64,000 bases of DNA from Agrococcus terreus (GCF_014645235.1 NZ_BMLM01000001.1:806001-870000); one strand, 5' to 3'. Positions 34,693 through 44,619 are shown, numbered from the stretch's first letter. Translations and numbers: made by a program. The notes: generated from the letters alone by a model not told the origin.

Positions 34693-35741
34693 TGCGCGTC
34701 GTCGTCTTCCCGGCCTACCGCGAGAACCCCTTCCTCGGGATGCTGCTGTCGGGTGCTAAGCGCGACGGCGCCGAGATCGTCGACACCCGCACGCTCGACG
34801 AGCTGGCGGCCGCCCTCGCGGTGCGGCCCGAGTCCACCGTGCTCAGCGTCCACTGGACCAACCCGGTCGCGCAGTCGACCCGGAATCCGGCGATCGCGGT
34901 GCGGAACGCGCTGCAGTTCCGACGCATCCTGCGATCGGCGAAGGCCGCGGGGGCGCACGTGGTGTGGACCGTGCACAACGTGCTCCCGCATGGCGCCCGG
35001 TTCCCGCGCATCGAGCGCTGGCTCCACCGCCTGCTCGCCGCCCAAGCCGACCGGATCCACGTGATGCACCCCGACACCGCCGCGCTCACGGCGCCGCACT
35101 ACCGCCTGCCGGACGACCGCGTGCGCCTCGTGCCGCACCCGAGCTACGTGGGCGCCGTCGGACCCCGAGCAGACCGAGAGGTCGAGCGCGCGCGCCTCGG
35201 CCTCGGAGCGAGGGAGGCGGCGGTGCTGCTGCTCGGGCAGATGCGGCCGTACAAGGGCGTGCTCGAGCTCATCGACGCAGCGGGCGCCGCGCACCGTCCC
35301 GGCGGTCTGACGCTGCTGCTCGCGGGCAACGCGACGCCCGACGAGGCCGCGGCGATCGAGGCCGCGATCGCGGCGCGGCCCGGCCTCCGAGCGGTCTGTC
35401 AGCTGCGCTACATCGACGATGCGGAGCTGCCCCGCTGGTTCGCAGCGGCCGACGTCGTGGCGCTGCCGTATCGCCGCATCCTCAACTCGGGCAGCGCGCT
35501 GCTCGCAGCGACCTTCGGCACGCCGGTGCTGCTGCCGGACGAGCCGCATCTCGCTGACCTCGGTGCCCACGACTGGGTGACGCTGTTCAGCGGCGCGGAC
35601 GGACTCCGCGCGGCGCTCGAGGCGGTTCGTGTGGATGATGCGGCGGCCCGGGCGTCCGCCATCGCCTTCGCGTCAACCTGGACCGGCGAGGACGCCGGAG
35701 ACGCCTACCGAGAGCTCCTGCACGAGGCGCTCGTGTCCTGA
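34692..35741 (+). CDS. Glycosyltransferase, GT-B fold
   Basis: A 349-residue transferase with hallmarks VHWTNPV, VWTVHNVLPH, LLLGQMRPYKGV and YRRILNSGSALLAATFGTPVLLPDE. It is a clear paralogue of the C-terminal domain of the neighbouring 979-residue protein (WTIHNVLPH, GQIRPYKG, YRNILNSGTMHLAATYGLPVMLPDE). The two genes converge with only four bases between their stops, forming an inverted pair. The start overlaps the rgpF-like stop. Donor and acceptor are unknown. Confidence 0.88.
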   Translation: MRVVVFPAYRENPFLGMLLSGAKRDGAEIVDTRTLDELAAALAVRPESTVLSVHWTNPVAQSTRNPAIAVRNALQFRRILRSAKAAGAHVVWTVHNVLPHGARFPRIERWLHRLLAAQADRIHVMHPDTAALTAPHYRLPDDRVRLVPHPSYVGAVGPRADREVERARLGLGAREAAVLLLGQMRPYKGVLELIDAAGAAHRPGGLTLLLAGNATPDEAAAIEAAIAARPGLRAVCQLRYIDDAELPRWFAAADVVALPYRRILNSGSALLAATFGTPVLLPDEPHLADLGAHDWVTLFSGADGLRAALEAVRVDDAAARASAIAFASTWTGEDAGDAYRELLHEALVS

Positions 35742-35745
35742 GCGC

Positions 35746-38685
35746 TCACCGCCGCCTGAGGAGGCGGCGCCATGCCGAGATGTGCGGCTGGTCTGCTCGC
35801 CGAGGTGCCGCGACCTGCTCGACCTCATCGAGCAGCGCCAGGTACCCCTGTCCCATGCGGTACGGCGACCGCTCGCGCGCGTAGGCGAGCGCGGCCTCGC
35901 GGACCGCAGGGTCCCGGTACCAGCCGGAGGCGAGCAGCTCGGCGATGGAGCTCGCGGGGTCCTCGGTGTCGAAGAAGCGGATCCAGGTCTGGTCGCCGTA
36001 GTCTGCGGTGATGGTGTGCTCGTCGGGGAGCATCACGGGCAGCCCATAGGTGGCCGCGAGGTGCATCGTCCCCGAGTTGAGGATGTTGCGGTAGGGGAGC
36101 ACGGCGACGTCGGCGGCAGAGAACCACGCAGCGATCTCGTCGTCCTCGAGGTAGCGCAGCGCGGCCGTGACCTCCACCTCCGAGTCGACGAACCGCTCGA
36201 CCTCGTCGCGCACCTTGGGGGCCGGCTTGCCCGCGAGCAGCACCTCGATGGGGGTCGCACTGCCATGGAGGCGCCGAGCGGCCTCGAAGAGGTGCTCGAT
36301 GCCCTTGTAGGGGCGGATCTGCCCGAAGAAGAGCGCCTGGGTGGTCGCTGCTCCTGCGCCGATCTCGACCCGCGCGCTCGAGCGGTCGAGACGCGCGCCG
36401 TAGATGCCCGCGTAGCTCGAGTGCGGCAGGACGCGCACCTTCTCGGCCGGCAGCGTGTAGAGGTCGCCGATCGCCTCCTGCGCGGTCGAGCCGAGCGTGT
36501 GGATCAGATCGGCGCGGGCAGCGAGGCCCCGGTGCAAGCGGATGGCGGTGTCGCGGAACCGAGAATCGTGAGGCAGGACGTTGTGGATCGTCCACAGGAT
36601 GGGACGCCCGTGCGCGCGCGCGACGTCGATGGCGGCGAGCACGCGGTCGACCGTCTCGTCCGCGTGCGCCTGATCCCGGGCGCGCTCCGTGAACGGGCTC
36701 GTCCACTGGATGTGCACGACGCCCTCGGCGCTGGGCTTCTCCAGGTCGCCGATCAGCGCATCCGGCTTCTCCGAGCCGGGGAACGCGATCCCCGCCCCGC
36801 GCGCAGCCAGCTGGAGGATGGCAACGTACGGGTTCTCACCCCAGTTGGGGAACGAATAGACCCGGCGATGCTCGCGCTCCGGCCGCGGCGCGACCTCGAC
36901 GTCGGAGGCGCGCCGCGTCGTGGTCCATCGCAGGGGCGTGGCGCCCTCGAAGACCACCTCGACCCGCTGGCCGTCGATCGCGTCCTCGATCGCGAGAGCG
37001 TCCGGAGCGGTGTCCGCGACGAGGGGAAGCTCGATGGAGCCGCGCTGGCGACGGTCGCGCCGCAACCACGCCCGCAGCGTCCGGCCGCTGAGGCGAGCGT
37101 CGCTCGGCAGCGGCGCGCTGAAGGCGGTGAGGGCAGCATCGCTGGCGCTCGGCGTCGCCCACGCGGGCGCCGAGTGGCGCACCGTGCCGTCGGACGATCG
37201 GACCACGACGCTCAAGCCGTCGGCGGCGCTCAGCGGCCGGCCGAGGTCCGCGACGCCGCGCAGCACGAGGCCGCGGTGCTCGAGGCGCACGCTGGTCACG
37301 CGCGCCTCGCGGACTCGGAGGCGGTCGATCAGCGCTCGCGCCCGCCTAGCGCCTTCGCCCCGGGCCGCGCGATCCGGCGCGGCGGGGACGGCGACGCCAG
37401 TGAGCGCCTCGCTCGGCAGCGCGGCGATGGCACGCTCGGCGTCGGCGAGCAGCTCGACGTCGTCGAGCAGGCCGAAGGCGATCGGCGCGACGACGCGGGA
37501 GACCAGCATCTCGGCCGCCAGGCGCGCTTCGATCGGCTCCTCGTCCACGAGGAGCTCGGCGGCACGCAGCGCTGCGACGGCCGTCACCGAGGCAGTGCGC
37601 GGGGTCGGGTTCGCGAGCGGGCTCGCGATCACCGCTTCCCTGCCCTCCCACGCCCTGCGCTCCTCGTCCCCGAGGCCGGCCAGCGCCGCGCGCAGCTCTC
37701 CCCAGCGGCGCGTCGCGACCCCGGCGGCGAAGGCCTCGAGCGCGGCGCCGCGCACGGGATCCAGCTCGTCGACGTCGTTGCCGAGCACCTCGACCATCCG
37801 GGCGGCGAGGCGCTCGACGCCCGCGAGGAGCGACGAGTCCTCGACCAGGTGGACCAGCTCGGCTCGCGTCCACCACTGCCCGAGCGTGTGGCTCGCCACG
37901 TAGTGCACGGTCGCTGCTCTGTCGCCATGGGCCTCGACGAGATCGATGGTCGCGATCGCCTGGTCGACCCAGTCGCCGAGCGTGGAGGGCCGCAAGTAAT
38001 CGGCGCTCACCGTCGCCTCGTGGCGGCGGTGCAGGTAGACCTCGCGCGGGACCACCGCGATGGTCTCGGCGGCGAGCTGCAGGCGAAGCATCGGCGCGAT
38101 GTCCTCGCAGTGGATGCCCTCGGGGAAGCGCAGGCCGATCCGATCCAGGAGCTCGCGCCGGAACAGCTTCGCCCACACCACGTGGTCCTCGAGCAGCGAC
38201 GGCATGTCGGCGAGGCGGTAGCTGCCCCAGCCGCGCGAGAACTGCTCCCCGCGCATCGTCCAGTAGCGCGCCCGGCGGCCGTCGGGGAAGAAGTCCGTGC
38301 CGATGCCGGTCGCCATGTCGGCGCTCGACCCGTGCAGCGCGGTGACGAGGATCTCGAGCGCCGTCGGGATGAGGACGTCGTCGGCGTCGCAGAACGCAAC
38401 GAGCGAGCCCGTCGCGTGGTCGAGGCCGATGTTGCGCGCTCGACCGATCCCGCCGTTCTCCGTCGAGACGACTCGGAAGCGCGCATCGCGCGCCTGGTAG
38501 GAGCGTGCGACCGCCTCCGAGCCGTCGGGCGATCCATCGATGACCAGCACCGCCTCCCACTGGTCCCAAGTCTGCGCGAGCATCGAGTCGAGCAGCTCGC
38601 CGAGCACTGCCTCGACGTTGTACACGGGTACGATGATCGAGATCAGCGGCCGGTCGCTCTGCTCGTGCGTCGAGGGGATCGACAA
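35746..38685 (-). CDS. Bifunctional glycosyltransferase (GT2 + GT-B)
   Basis: A 979-residue two-enzyme fusion. Residues 1-230 are a GT2 domain (SIIVPVYNVEAVL, VIDGSPDGS, DADDVLIP, HCEDIAPM). Residues 230-470 are helical. About 470-600 form a beta domain of unknown type. Residues 607-979 (35746-36867) are a GT-B domain paralogous to the gene facing it at 34692-35741. It starts at TTG 38685 with GGAG seven bases upstream, and the divergent gene 53 bases away also starts with TTG. It probably adds two successive sugars to the surface polymer. Confidence 0.88.
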   Translation of the reverse strand: MSIPSTHEQSDRPLISIIVPVYNVEAVLGELLDSMLAQTWDQWEAVLVIDGSPDGSEAVARSYQARDARFRVVSTENGGIGRARNIGLDHATGSLVAFCDADDVLIPTALEILVTALHGSSADMATGIGTDFFPDGRRARYWTMRGEQFSRGWGSYRLADMPSLLEDHVVWAKLFRRELLDRIGLRFPEGIHCEDIAPMLRLQLAAETIAVVPREVYLHRRHEATVSADYLRPSTLGDWVDQAIATIDLVEAHGDRAATVHYVASHTLGQWWTRAELVHLVEDSSLLAGVERLAARMVEVLGNDVDELDPVRGAALEAFAAGVATRRWGELRAALAGLGDEERRAWEGREAVIASPLANPTPRTASVTAVAALRAAELLVDEEPIEARLAAEMLVSRVVAPIAFGLLDDVELLADAERAIAALPSEALTGVAVPAAPDRAARGEGARRARALIDRLRVREARVTSVRLEHRGLVLRGVADLGRPLSAADGLSVVVRSSDGTVRHSAPAWATPSASDAALTAFSAPLPSDARLSGRTLRAWLRRDRRQRGSIELPLVADTAPDALAIEDAIDGQRVEVVFEGATPLRWTTTRRASDVEVAPRPEREHRRVYSFPNWGENPYVAILQLAARGAGIAFPGSEKPDALIGDLEKPSAEGVVHIQWTSPFTERARDQAHADETVDRVLAAIDVARAHGRPILWTIHNVLPHDSRFRDTAIRLHRGLAARADLIHTLGSTAQEAIGDLYTLPAEKVRVLPHSSYAGIYGARLDRSSARVEIGAGAATTQALFFGQIRPYKGIEHLFEAARRLHGSATPIEVLLAGKPAPKVRDEVERFVDSEVEVTAALRYLEDDEIAAWFSAADVAVLPYRNILNSGTMHLAATYGLPVMLPDEHTITADYGDQTWIRFFDTEDPASSIAELLASGWYRDPAVREAALAYARERSPYRMGQGYLALLDEVEQVAAPRRADQPHISAWRRLLRRR

Positions 38686-38738
38686 GGGATTGCTCCATCG
38701 GTCGGGGGCGGGATACCGGACAATTGTAGGGAGTCCTC

Positions 38739-40256
38739 TTGAGCCAGAGCACGTTCCAACCGCGCGGCGCCGACGGCGTCGACGGGCCGACCGTCTCGGT
38801 GATCATCCCCACGAAGAACGTGGGGGAGTGGATCCCGCAAACCGTGGAATCGCTCAAGGGCCAGACGCTCTCCGACATCGAGGTCCTCGTCGTCGACGAC
38901 GGCTCGACGGACGACACCGTCGAGCGCTTCGAGGAGGCGGCTGCGGACGACCCGCGGTTCCGGATCCTCCCGAACCCCGGCATCGGCGGCGCGCAGGCGC
39001 GGAACCACGCGATCGCCATGGCTCGGGGTGAGTTCCTCGCGTTCGCCGACGGGGACGACATCATCCCGTCCGGGGCGTACCGTATGCTGGTCGAGCAGGC
39101 GAGGGCCTCGGGCTCGGAGATGGTCATCGGCAACCATCTCGTCATGGAGCCGCAGCAGATCACGTCGCGGGATCGCTCGGTGCCGCTCTACCGCGGTGTG
39201 CGGGCCGGTATCACGCTGCTCGACGAGCCCCGCTTCCTGCGCGACCGGGTGTGCTGGAACCGCATCATCCGCCGGAGCTCCTGGCACGCCGCTGGCCTCG
39301 CCTTCGCCGACTCGCGGCGCTCGAACGACATCCAGGCGATGACGCACGCGTACTGCGCATTCGCGTTCGACGTCATCCCCGAGCCCGTCTACGCCTACCG
39401 TCGCCGCATCGGGCGGACGTCGATGACATGGTCGAAGCACCAGCCGGGACCGCTCCTGGATCATTTCCGGCAGGAGCTCGCCTGCCTGGAGCCGGTTCGG
39501 CGGCTCGCTGACGAGCGGGTGCTCGAGCAGTACTTCGCGGGCATCCTCGAGTTCGACATCTGGGCGCACGGCGTGGTCGCCATCGAGTCCGACGGCGACG
39601 AGTTCGAGGAGGTCCGCGATCTCCTGGTGGAGCTGGTCACCGCAGCTCCTCAGCGAGCCCGCGACCGCCTGCCGCTCCGACCGCGGCTCGCCTACGGCCT
39701 CGTCGCGAAGCGCCAGTGGGAGCTCGCGCGCCTCATCCTCGGCGAGCCGGGCGTCGCGATGGCGGAGGCGCTCGAGCGGATCGACGTCGAGACCCTGATC
39801 CGCGCGAGCGTCGAGTCGGACCCCGGCTCGCACGAGGCGCTCGCCGACCTCGTCCGCACCGCATGCCTGGCGCCCATCGCGAACGGCACGGCCGACGAGG
39901 GGCACGTGGGGCGGCTGCACGCGCTCGCCCAGCGGATGCATCGTGCCGGCATCGTGGACCAGGCGTTCACGCGCAGGGAGCTGCACCTCCTGGCGATCGA
40001 GGACGACATCCCGGTCGAGGAGCTGCGGCTGCGCGCCGTGGAGGCACTTCCCGCGGAGACGCTGCAGTCGGCCGTCACTGCGACGCGCGAGGCGCTCGCG
40101 CGCGTGCGACGCGGCGGCGCTCGCGAGCTCCTGCGCGTCGCCGCCCGCGTCCGGCCGCGCCACGTGCTGGTGATCGCTCGCGAGACCAGGCCGCGGCACC
40201 TCGCCGCCGCGGCGCGCTCGGCCGCCCGTATCGCGCGTCGGCGTCTCGGCCGCTGA
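38739..40256 (+). CDS. Glycosyltransferase family 2 with long C-terminal helical domain
   Basis: 505 aa. The N-terminal GT2 domain has SVIIPTKNVGEWI, VVDDGSTDDT, FADGDDIIP, and W/D blocks at about 150-220. Then come about 270 residues of helical sequence with a basic, Arg-rich end resembling teichoic-acid or wall-polysaccharide transferases. It starts at TTG with AGGGAG five bases upstream. It shares the TGATG junction with the acyltransferase gene. Donor and acceptor unknown. Confidence 0.87.
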   Translation: MSQSTFQPRGADGVDGPTVSVIIPTKNVGEWIPQTVESLKGQTLSDIEVLVVDDGSTDDTVERFEEAAADDPRFRILPNPGIGGAQARNHAIAMARGEFLAFADGDDIIPSGAYRMLVEQARASGSEMVIGNHLVMEPQQITSRDRSVPLYRGVRAGITLLDEPRFLRDRVCWNRIIRRSSWHAAGLAFADSRRSNDIQAMTHAYCAFAFDVIPEPVYAYRRRIGRTSMTWSKHQPGPLLDHFRQELACLEPVRRLADERVLEQYFAGILEFDIWAHGVVAIESDGDEFEEVRDLLVELVTAAPQRARDRLPLRPRLAYGLVAKRQWELARLILGEPGVAMAEALERIDVETLIRASVESDPGSHEALADLVRTACLAPIANGTADEGHVGRLHALAQRMHRAGIVDQAFTRRELHLLAIEDDIPVEELRLRAVEALPAETLQSAVTATREALARVRRGGARELLRVAARVRPRHVLVIARETRPRHLAAAARSAARIARRRLGR

Positions 40257-42331
40257 TGCCGCGCTCCACCGACACCTCGACGGCCCCAGCTCCGGCTCGG
40301 CCGCAGCGACCGCGCGCGGCCGAGGTCGCACGCGAGGGCCCGCGCCGTGACATCCAGGGCCTGCGGATGCTCGCGGTCGTGAGCGTCATCGCCAACCACG
40401 CCTCCGGATGGCCCATCGGCGGATTCGTGGGCGTCGACGTGTTCTTCGTCATCTCGGGCTTCCTCATCACGGGGCTGCTCCTGCGCGAGCACGACCGCAC
40501 GGGTCGGATCTCGTTCTCTAGCTTCTACCGCAGGCGCATCAAGCGGCTGATGCCCGCCGCGCTCACCGTCCTGCTCGTGACCGTCCTGATCGGCGCCTTC
40601 GTGCTGCCGCGCACGCGCGCGGTCGAGGCTGCCATCGATTCCGTCTTCGCCGCGCTCTTCTCGGTGAACTGGCGGCTGGCTACCGTCGGCACCGACTACT
40701 TCGCCGCCGGACAGGCTCCCTCGCCGATCCAGCACTACTGGTCGCTGTCGGTCGAGGAGCAGTTCTACGTGGTGTGGCCGATCATCATCGTGCTGGTGCT
40801 CTGGGCGGCAGGTCGCGCAGCCATCGGACGTGCCGGGCGTGGCGCGATCGTGCTCGGCGCCGCTTCGCTCATCACGGTCGCCTCGTTCGCGTGGGCGATG
40901 TGGGAGACGCGCGCCGACGAGGCCTTCGCCTACTTCTCGACGATCTCGCGTGCCTGGGAGCTCGGCGTCGGTGCGATCGTCGCGATCGTCGCGCAGCACT
41001 CCTCTCGACGCATCCCTGCCGCGATCGCGCCCTGGGCTGGTCTGGTGGGCACCGCGGGCATCCTCATGTCCTTCCTCGTGGTCGTGCCGTCGCCCGGGTT
41101 CCCGGCACCGAGCGGCCTGCTGCCGGTGCTGTCGACCGCGCTGGTCCTGGCAGCCGGCTTGACCGGAGGCGAGCGCTACGAGCGGGTCAACGTCCTGCTC
41201 ACCAACCGTCTCGCGAACTCCGTGGGCGACATCTCGTACTCGCTCTACCTCTGGCACTTCCCGGTCATCGTCCTCGGCGCAGCCTTCGTCGCGCAGGACT
41301 CGGGCTGGTTCCTCGTCGGCGCAGTCGCCGTCACCGTCGTCCTCGCAGCGGCGAGCTACCGCTGGATCGAGGACCCGGCTCGCCGCTCCGCATGGCTGAC
41401 GCCGACCTGGCGCTGGACGCCTCGCATCGCCGGGGCGTCGGCGGCTGTCGCGGCGCTCGTCGTGGTGGCGATCGCGGCCACGGGCATCCGCCTCGCGACC
41501 CCGCCGGCCGAGGCGCAGCCGGGCGACGTCGCGGTGGCGTCGTGCGTCGGCTACGGGGCGCTCGCGAACGGCTGCGGACCTGACGACCTCACGGGGCTCG
41601 TCACGCCCAGCCCCGATCGCCTCACCCAGGACACGGGCGACGCGTACGCCTGCTGGCGGGAGGAAGGCACCGAGCTCGAGACCTGCTCGCTCGGCAGCGA
41701 CGCGGCGGACGCGCGCCGCGTCGCGATCATCGGCGACAGCCATGCCGCGATGCTCATGCCTGCCATCGAGCCGGAGCTCGAGGAGCTGGGGTGGAGCCTC
41801 GACACCTTCATCGGCTACGGCTGCCAGTGGAGGGTCCCGGATCCGTCCAGCGACTGCGCAGCGGTCATGGACGAGGCGTCCGCGCGTGTCAGCAGCGGCG
41901 ACTACGACGTCATCATCACGACCGCGGCGCGATGGTCGGACTCCGGGTCCGGTGCCGTCGATGCCTACGCCGAGGCGTGGTCTCGCGCGGCGGCGGGAGG
42001 TTCTCGCGTCGTGGTGGTCGGCGACGCCCCGACCGTCAGCGAGGAGGCGCTCGCGTGCGTCGCTCGCGTGGGCTTCGACCCGAGGGAGGACGACTGCTCC
42101 ACGCCGCGCGAGGAGGCGATGCAGCCGGTCGACCCCCTCGTCGCTGCGAGCGAGCGCGTGGAGGGAGCTGAGCTGGTGGAGGTCGCCGACCTCTACTGCA
42201 GCGGAGACTCGTGCCCTGCCGCCATCGGCGGCGTTCTGGTGTACCGCGATGCAGTCGGCCATGTCACCGCCACCTACATGCGCTCCGCGGGGCCGACGCT
42301 GGTCGAGCGCATCGCGACCGCGGCCGGTTGA
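40256..42331 (+). CDS. Acyltransferase 3 with C-terminal SGNH domain (OafA/OatA type)
   Basis: A membrane O-acetyltransferase of 691 aa. The N-terminal acyltransferase-3 part (about ten helices, residues 35-410) carries IQGLRMLAVVSVIANH with the catalytic His, GGFVGVDVFFVISGFLIT, RRRIKRLMPA and SLSVEEQFYVVWP. The extracellular SGNH hydrolase-like part has GDSHAAM (Ser-Asp) and ends with DAVGHVTATYMRS, the Asp/His block. It would acetylate the exported glycan or peptidoglycan. The start overlaps the preceding transferase by one base, so they are coupled. Confidence 0.92.
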   Translation: MPRSTDTSTAPAPARPQRPRAAEVAREGPRRDIQGLRMLAVVSVIANHASGWPIGGFVGVDVFFVISGFLITGLLLREHDRTGRISFSSFYRRRIKRLMPAALTVLLVTVLIGAFVLPRTRAVEAAIDSVFAALFSVNWRLATVGTDYFAAGQAPSPIQHYWSLSVEEQFYVVWPIIIVLVLWAAGRAAIGRAGRGAIVLGAASLITVASFAWAMWETRADEAFAYFSTISRAWELGVGAIVAIVAQHSSRRIPAAIAPWAGLVGTAGILMSFLVVVPSPGFPAPSGLLPVLSTALVLAAGLTGGERYERVNVLLTNRLANSVGDISYSLYLWHFPVIVLGAAFVAQDSGWFLVGAVAVTVVLAAASYRWIEDPARRSAWLTPTWRWTPRIAGASAAVAALVVVAIAATGIRLATPPAEAQPGDVAVASCVGYGALANGCGPDDLTGLVTPSPDRLTQDTGDAYACWREEGTELETCSLGSDAADARRVAIIGDSHAAMLMPAIEPELEELGWSLDTFIGYGCQWRVPDPSSDCAAVMDEASARVSSGDYDVIITTAARWSDSGSGAVDAYAEAWSRAAAGGSRVVVVGDAPTVSEEALACVARVGFDPREDDCSTPREEAMQPVDPLVAASERVEGAELVEVADLYCSGDSCPAAIGGVLVYRDAVGHVTATYMRSAGPTLVERIATAAG

Positions 42332-42409
42332 CGTGAGCCACAGGGACTCCGCAGGTATCATCCAGGGCAGTGCATCGCCGGCCCTGGCGGGCCGGCCGAC
42401 TGGAGGAGC

Positions 42410-43279
42410 ATGACTGCGGGCTTGGAGCGCGAGCGATCGGGATCGCGGACGATCACCGTCAACCTGCTCAAGAACCTCACCCTTCGGGAGGTGCGCTCGG
42501 AGTACAAGCGCACGGCGCTCGGACGGCTCTGGTCGCTGATCAATCCGCTCGCGCAGATCGCGATCTACGGCGTGGTCTTCGGCGTGATCTTCGGCGCGGA
42601 GCCCGAGCCAGGCATCAACTCGGGGATCCATCTGTTCGCGCTGTGGCTCGGCGTCGGGATCGTGACGTGGGGCTTCATCAACGGCGGCATCCGCGAGGCG
42701 ATGCAGTCGTTCCTGAGCTATCAGGGGCTGCTGAAGAAGGTGTCGCTGCCCCGCTGGACCCTTCCCGCGTCGAAGGTGCTCGCCAAGGGGATCACGTACC
42801 TGACCGAGATCCTCGTCGTGGCCATCATCTGCGGCGTCCTGGGCGGCTGGGAGATCCTGCTGCGCATCTGGATGCTGGTCCCGCTCCTCGCGCTCACCGC
42901 CATGTTCATCTACGGGATCGGCCTCGTCCTGGCGATCGGGATCGTCTACTTCCGCGACCTGGAGCACTTCTGGGGCATCTTGACGCAGATCTTCTTCTAC
43001 GCCTCGGGCATCATGATCCCCAGGACTACCGTGGAGGCCGCGCAGGCGAGCCTCGACGCCGGTGGGCACACCCTCCTCGGCGCGCCGATCCCGCTGCTGG
43101 CGCTCTTCGAGGCGAACCCGGTGTACCAGTTCCTCACCGCCTACCGGCGCGTCGTCTACGACTTCGCGTTCCCCGAGTGGCAGATCATGCTCTCGCTGGC
43201 GCTGTGGTCCATCGGCGCGCTCGTGGTGGGTCTGTTCGTCTACTCGCGCTACCAGGCGAAGATCGTGGAGGAGCTCTGA
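42410..43279 (+). CDS. Polysaccharide ABC exporter permease (Wzm type)
   Basis: A 289-residue ABC-2 permease: the amphipathic N-terminal interface segment VNLLKNLTLREVRSEYKRTALGRLWSLINPL family block, six membrane helices, and YFRDLEHFWGI before the last pair. This is the Wzm/TagG/RfbA class that exports undecaprenyl-linked polysaccharide. A strong GGAGGAG precedes the ATG. The four-base TGATGA-type overlap with the ATPase gene shows they make one transporter. The 78-base gap upstream has a TATCAT box but no well-spaced -35. Confidence 0.92.
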   Translation: MTAGLERERSGSRTITVNLLKNLTLREVRSEYKRTALGRLWSLINPLAQIAIYGVVFGVIFGAEPEPGINSGIHLFALWLGVGIVTWGFINGGIREAMQSFLSYQGLLKKVSLPRWTLPASKVLAKGITYLTEILVVAIICGVLGGWEILLRIWMLVPLLALTAMFIYGIGLVLAIGIVYFRDLEHFWGILTQIFFYASGIMIPRTTVEAAQASLDAGGHTLLGAPIPLLALFEANPVYQFLTAYRRVVYDFAFPEWQIMLSLALWSIGALVVGLFVYSRYQAKIVEEL

Positions 43280-44496
43280 TGACCGACAACGCCGTCGAGG
43301 TGCGGAACGTCTCGAAGACCTTCCGCGTCTACCACGACCGCAACCAGTCGATCAAGGCGACCGTGCTCAAGGGCGGTCGCGCGAAGTACGAGGAGTTCTG
43401 GGCGCTGCGCGACGTGTCCCTCGAGGTGCCGAAGGGCCTGACGTTCGGACTGCTCGGCCTCAACGGCTCCGGCAAGTCGACGCTCCTGAAGTGCATCGCC
43501 GGCATCCTGCAGCCGAACGAGGGGTCCATCACCACGCGAGGCCGCATGGCGGCCATGCTCGAGGTGGGCTCCGGCTTCCACCCTGAGCTGTCGGGTCGCG
43601 AGAACGTGTACCTCAACGGAGCGATTCTGGGCATGAGCGATCGGGAGATCGACCGCAAGCTCGACTCGATCATCGACTTCGCGGGTGTCGAGCGCTTCAT
43701 CGACCATCCGGTGAAGAACTACTCGAGCGGCATGTACGTGCGGCTCGGCTTCTCGGTCGCGATCCATACCCAGCCGGAGCTCATGCTCGTCGACGAGGTG
43801 CTCGCCGTCGGCGACAAGGACTTCCAAGCCAAGTGCCTCAGCAAGTTCGACGAGCTCAAGGAGGAGGGCAAGACGGTCGTGGTCGTGTCGCACTCGATGG
43901 GCACGATGCGGACGTTCTGCGATCGCGCCGCGTGGCTGCAGGAAGGCGAGCTGCAGTCGGTGGGCACGGCCGCGGAGGTCGTCGACCAGTACGCAGGCTC
44001 CGGCGAGCCCGTGATCGAACTGCCTGGCGGAGGCAAGCGCCGCGGTTCCGGTGAGGCGATCTTCACGAGGATCCAGGTCCTCGGCGCAGATGGGCTCCCG
44101 CGCGACGAGTTCGCGCCGGACGAGCCGGTGCGGCTGCGCCTCGACTTCGAGGCGAAGGAACGCATCAACCGTCCGGTGTTCTCGGCGTCGGTCGTGAATG
44201 CGCATCAGCTCAACATGTTCCGCATCAACGGCATCGACCGCAAGTGGATCCCGGACGTGCTCGAGCCGGGGTTCGGATCCCTCGAGATCGAGGTGTCGTC
44301 GCTGCCGTTCGCATCGGGCGACTACCACGTCAATGCTGAGCTGCGCGAGCAGGGGAGCCCTGTGCCCGCCGATGATCTGCGCGAAGCATGTCCGATCAAG
44401 CTCCGGCGAGGTGATCAGTGGACCGCTCGCTCGCTGGTCTACGTGCCGTCCGCGTTCGACGGCCTAAAGATGGGTCTGAGCGCTCCCCGCTCCTGA
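43279..44496 (+). CDS. Polysaccharide ABC exporter ATPase with carbohydrate-binding domain (Wzt type)
   Basis: 405 aa. The ATPase domain (1-250) has Walker A GLNGSGKST, signature YSSGMYVRL, Walker B LMLVDEVLAVGD and the switch VVVSHSMGT. Residues about 265-405 form a Wzt-C-like beta-sandwich that recognises the glycan end group (FTRIQVLGADGLP, FSASVVNAHQLNMFRING). An extended N-terminal variant (YHDRNQSIKATVLK) is typical of teichoic-acid/O-antigen exporters. It pairs with the upstream permease. Confidence 0.93.
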   Translation: MTDNAVEVRNVSKTFRVYHDRNQSIKATVLKGGRAKYEEFWALRDVSLEVPKGLTFGLLGLNGSGKSTLLKCIAGILQPNEGSITTRGRMAAMLEVGSGFHPELSGRENVYLNGAILGMSDREIDRKLDSIIDFAGVERFIDHPVKNYSSGMYVRLGFSVAIHTQPELMLVDEVLAVGDKDFQAKCLSKFDELKEEGKTVVVVSHSMGTMRTFCDRAAWLQEGELQSVGTAAEVVDQYAGSGEPVIELPGGGKRRGSGEAIFTRIQVLGADGLPRDEFAPDEPVRLRLDFEAKERINRPVFSASVVNAHQLNMFRINGIDRKWIPDVLEPGFGSLEIEVSSLPFASGDYHVNAELREQGSPVPADDLREACPIKLRRGDQWTARSLVYVPSAFDGLKMGLSAPRS

Positions 44497-44579
44497 ACCA
44501 GCGTCGCTGAGCGCTCCTCGACGACACGCCGAACCGGAATCCGGCGCCGGAAACCCTCGAGCGATGCTTCAGGGTTCGC

Positions 44580-44585
44580 TAGCCT
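44580..44585 (+). promoter_or_regulatory. Candidate -10 for the secreted repeat protein
   Basis: TAGCCT lies 34 bases before the chosen ATG at 44620, leaving a leader of about 28 bases. An in-frame TTG at 44596 would be only ten bases after it. Confidence 0.35.
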
Positions 44586-44619
44586 GGGCAGGTCCTTGCC
44601 GAACGATCATCGGACCGCC

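Noticed and set aside
42328-42361. Promoter TTGACG/TATCAT ahead of the Wzm gene
   Set aside because: The spacer is 22 bases, well outside the usual 16-19; the TTGACG also overlaps the stop of the preceding gene. Kept only as a possible -10 box.
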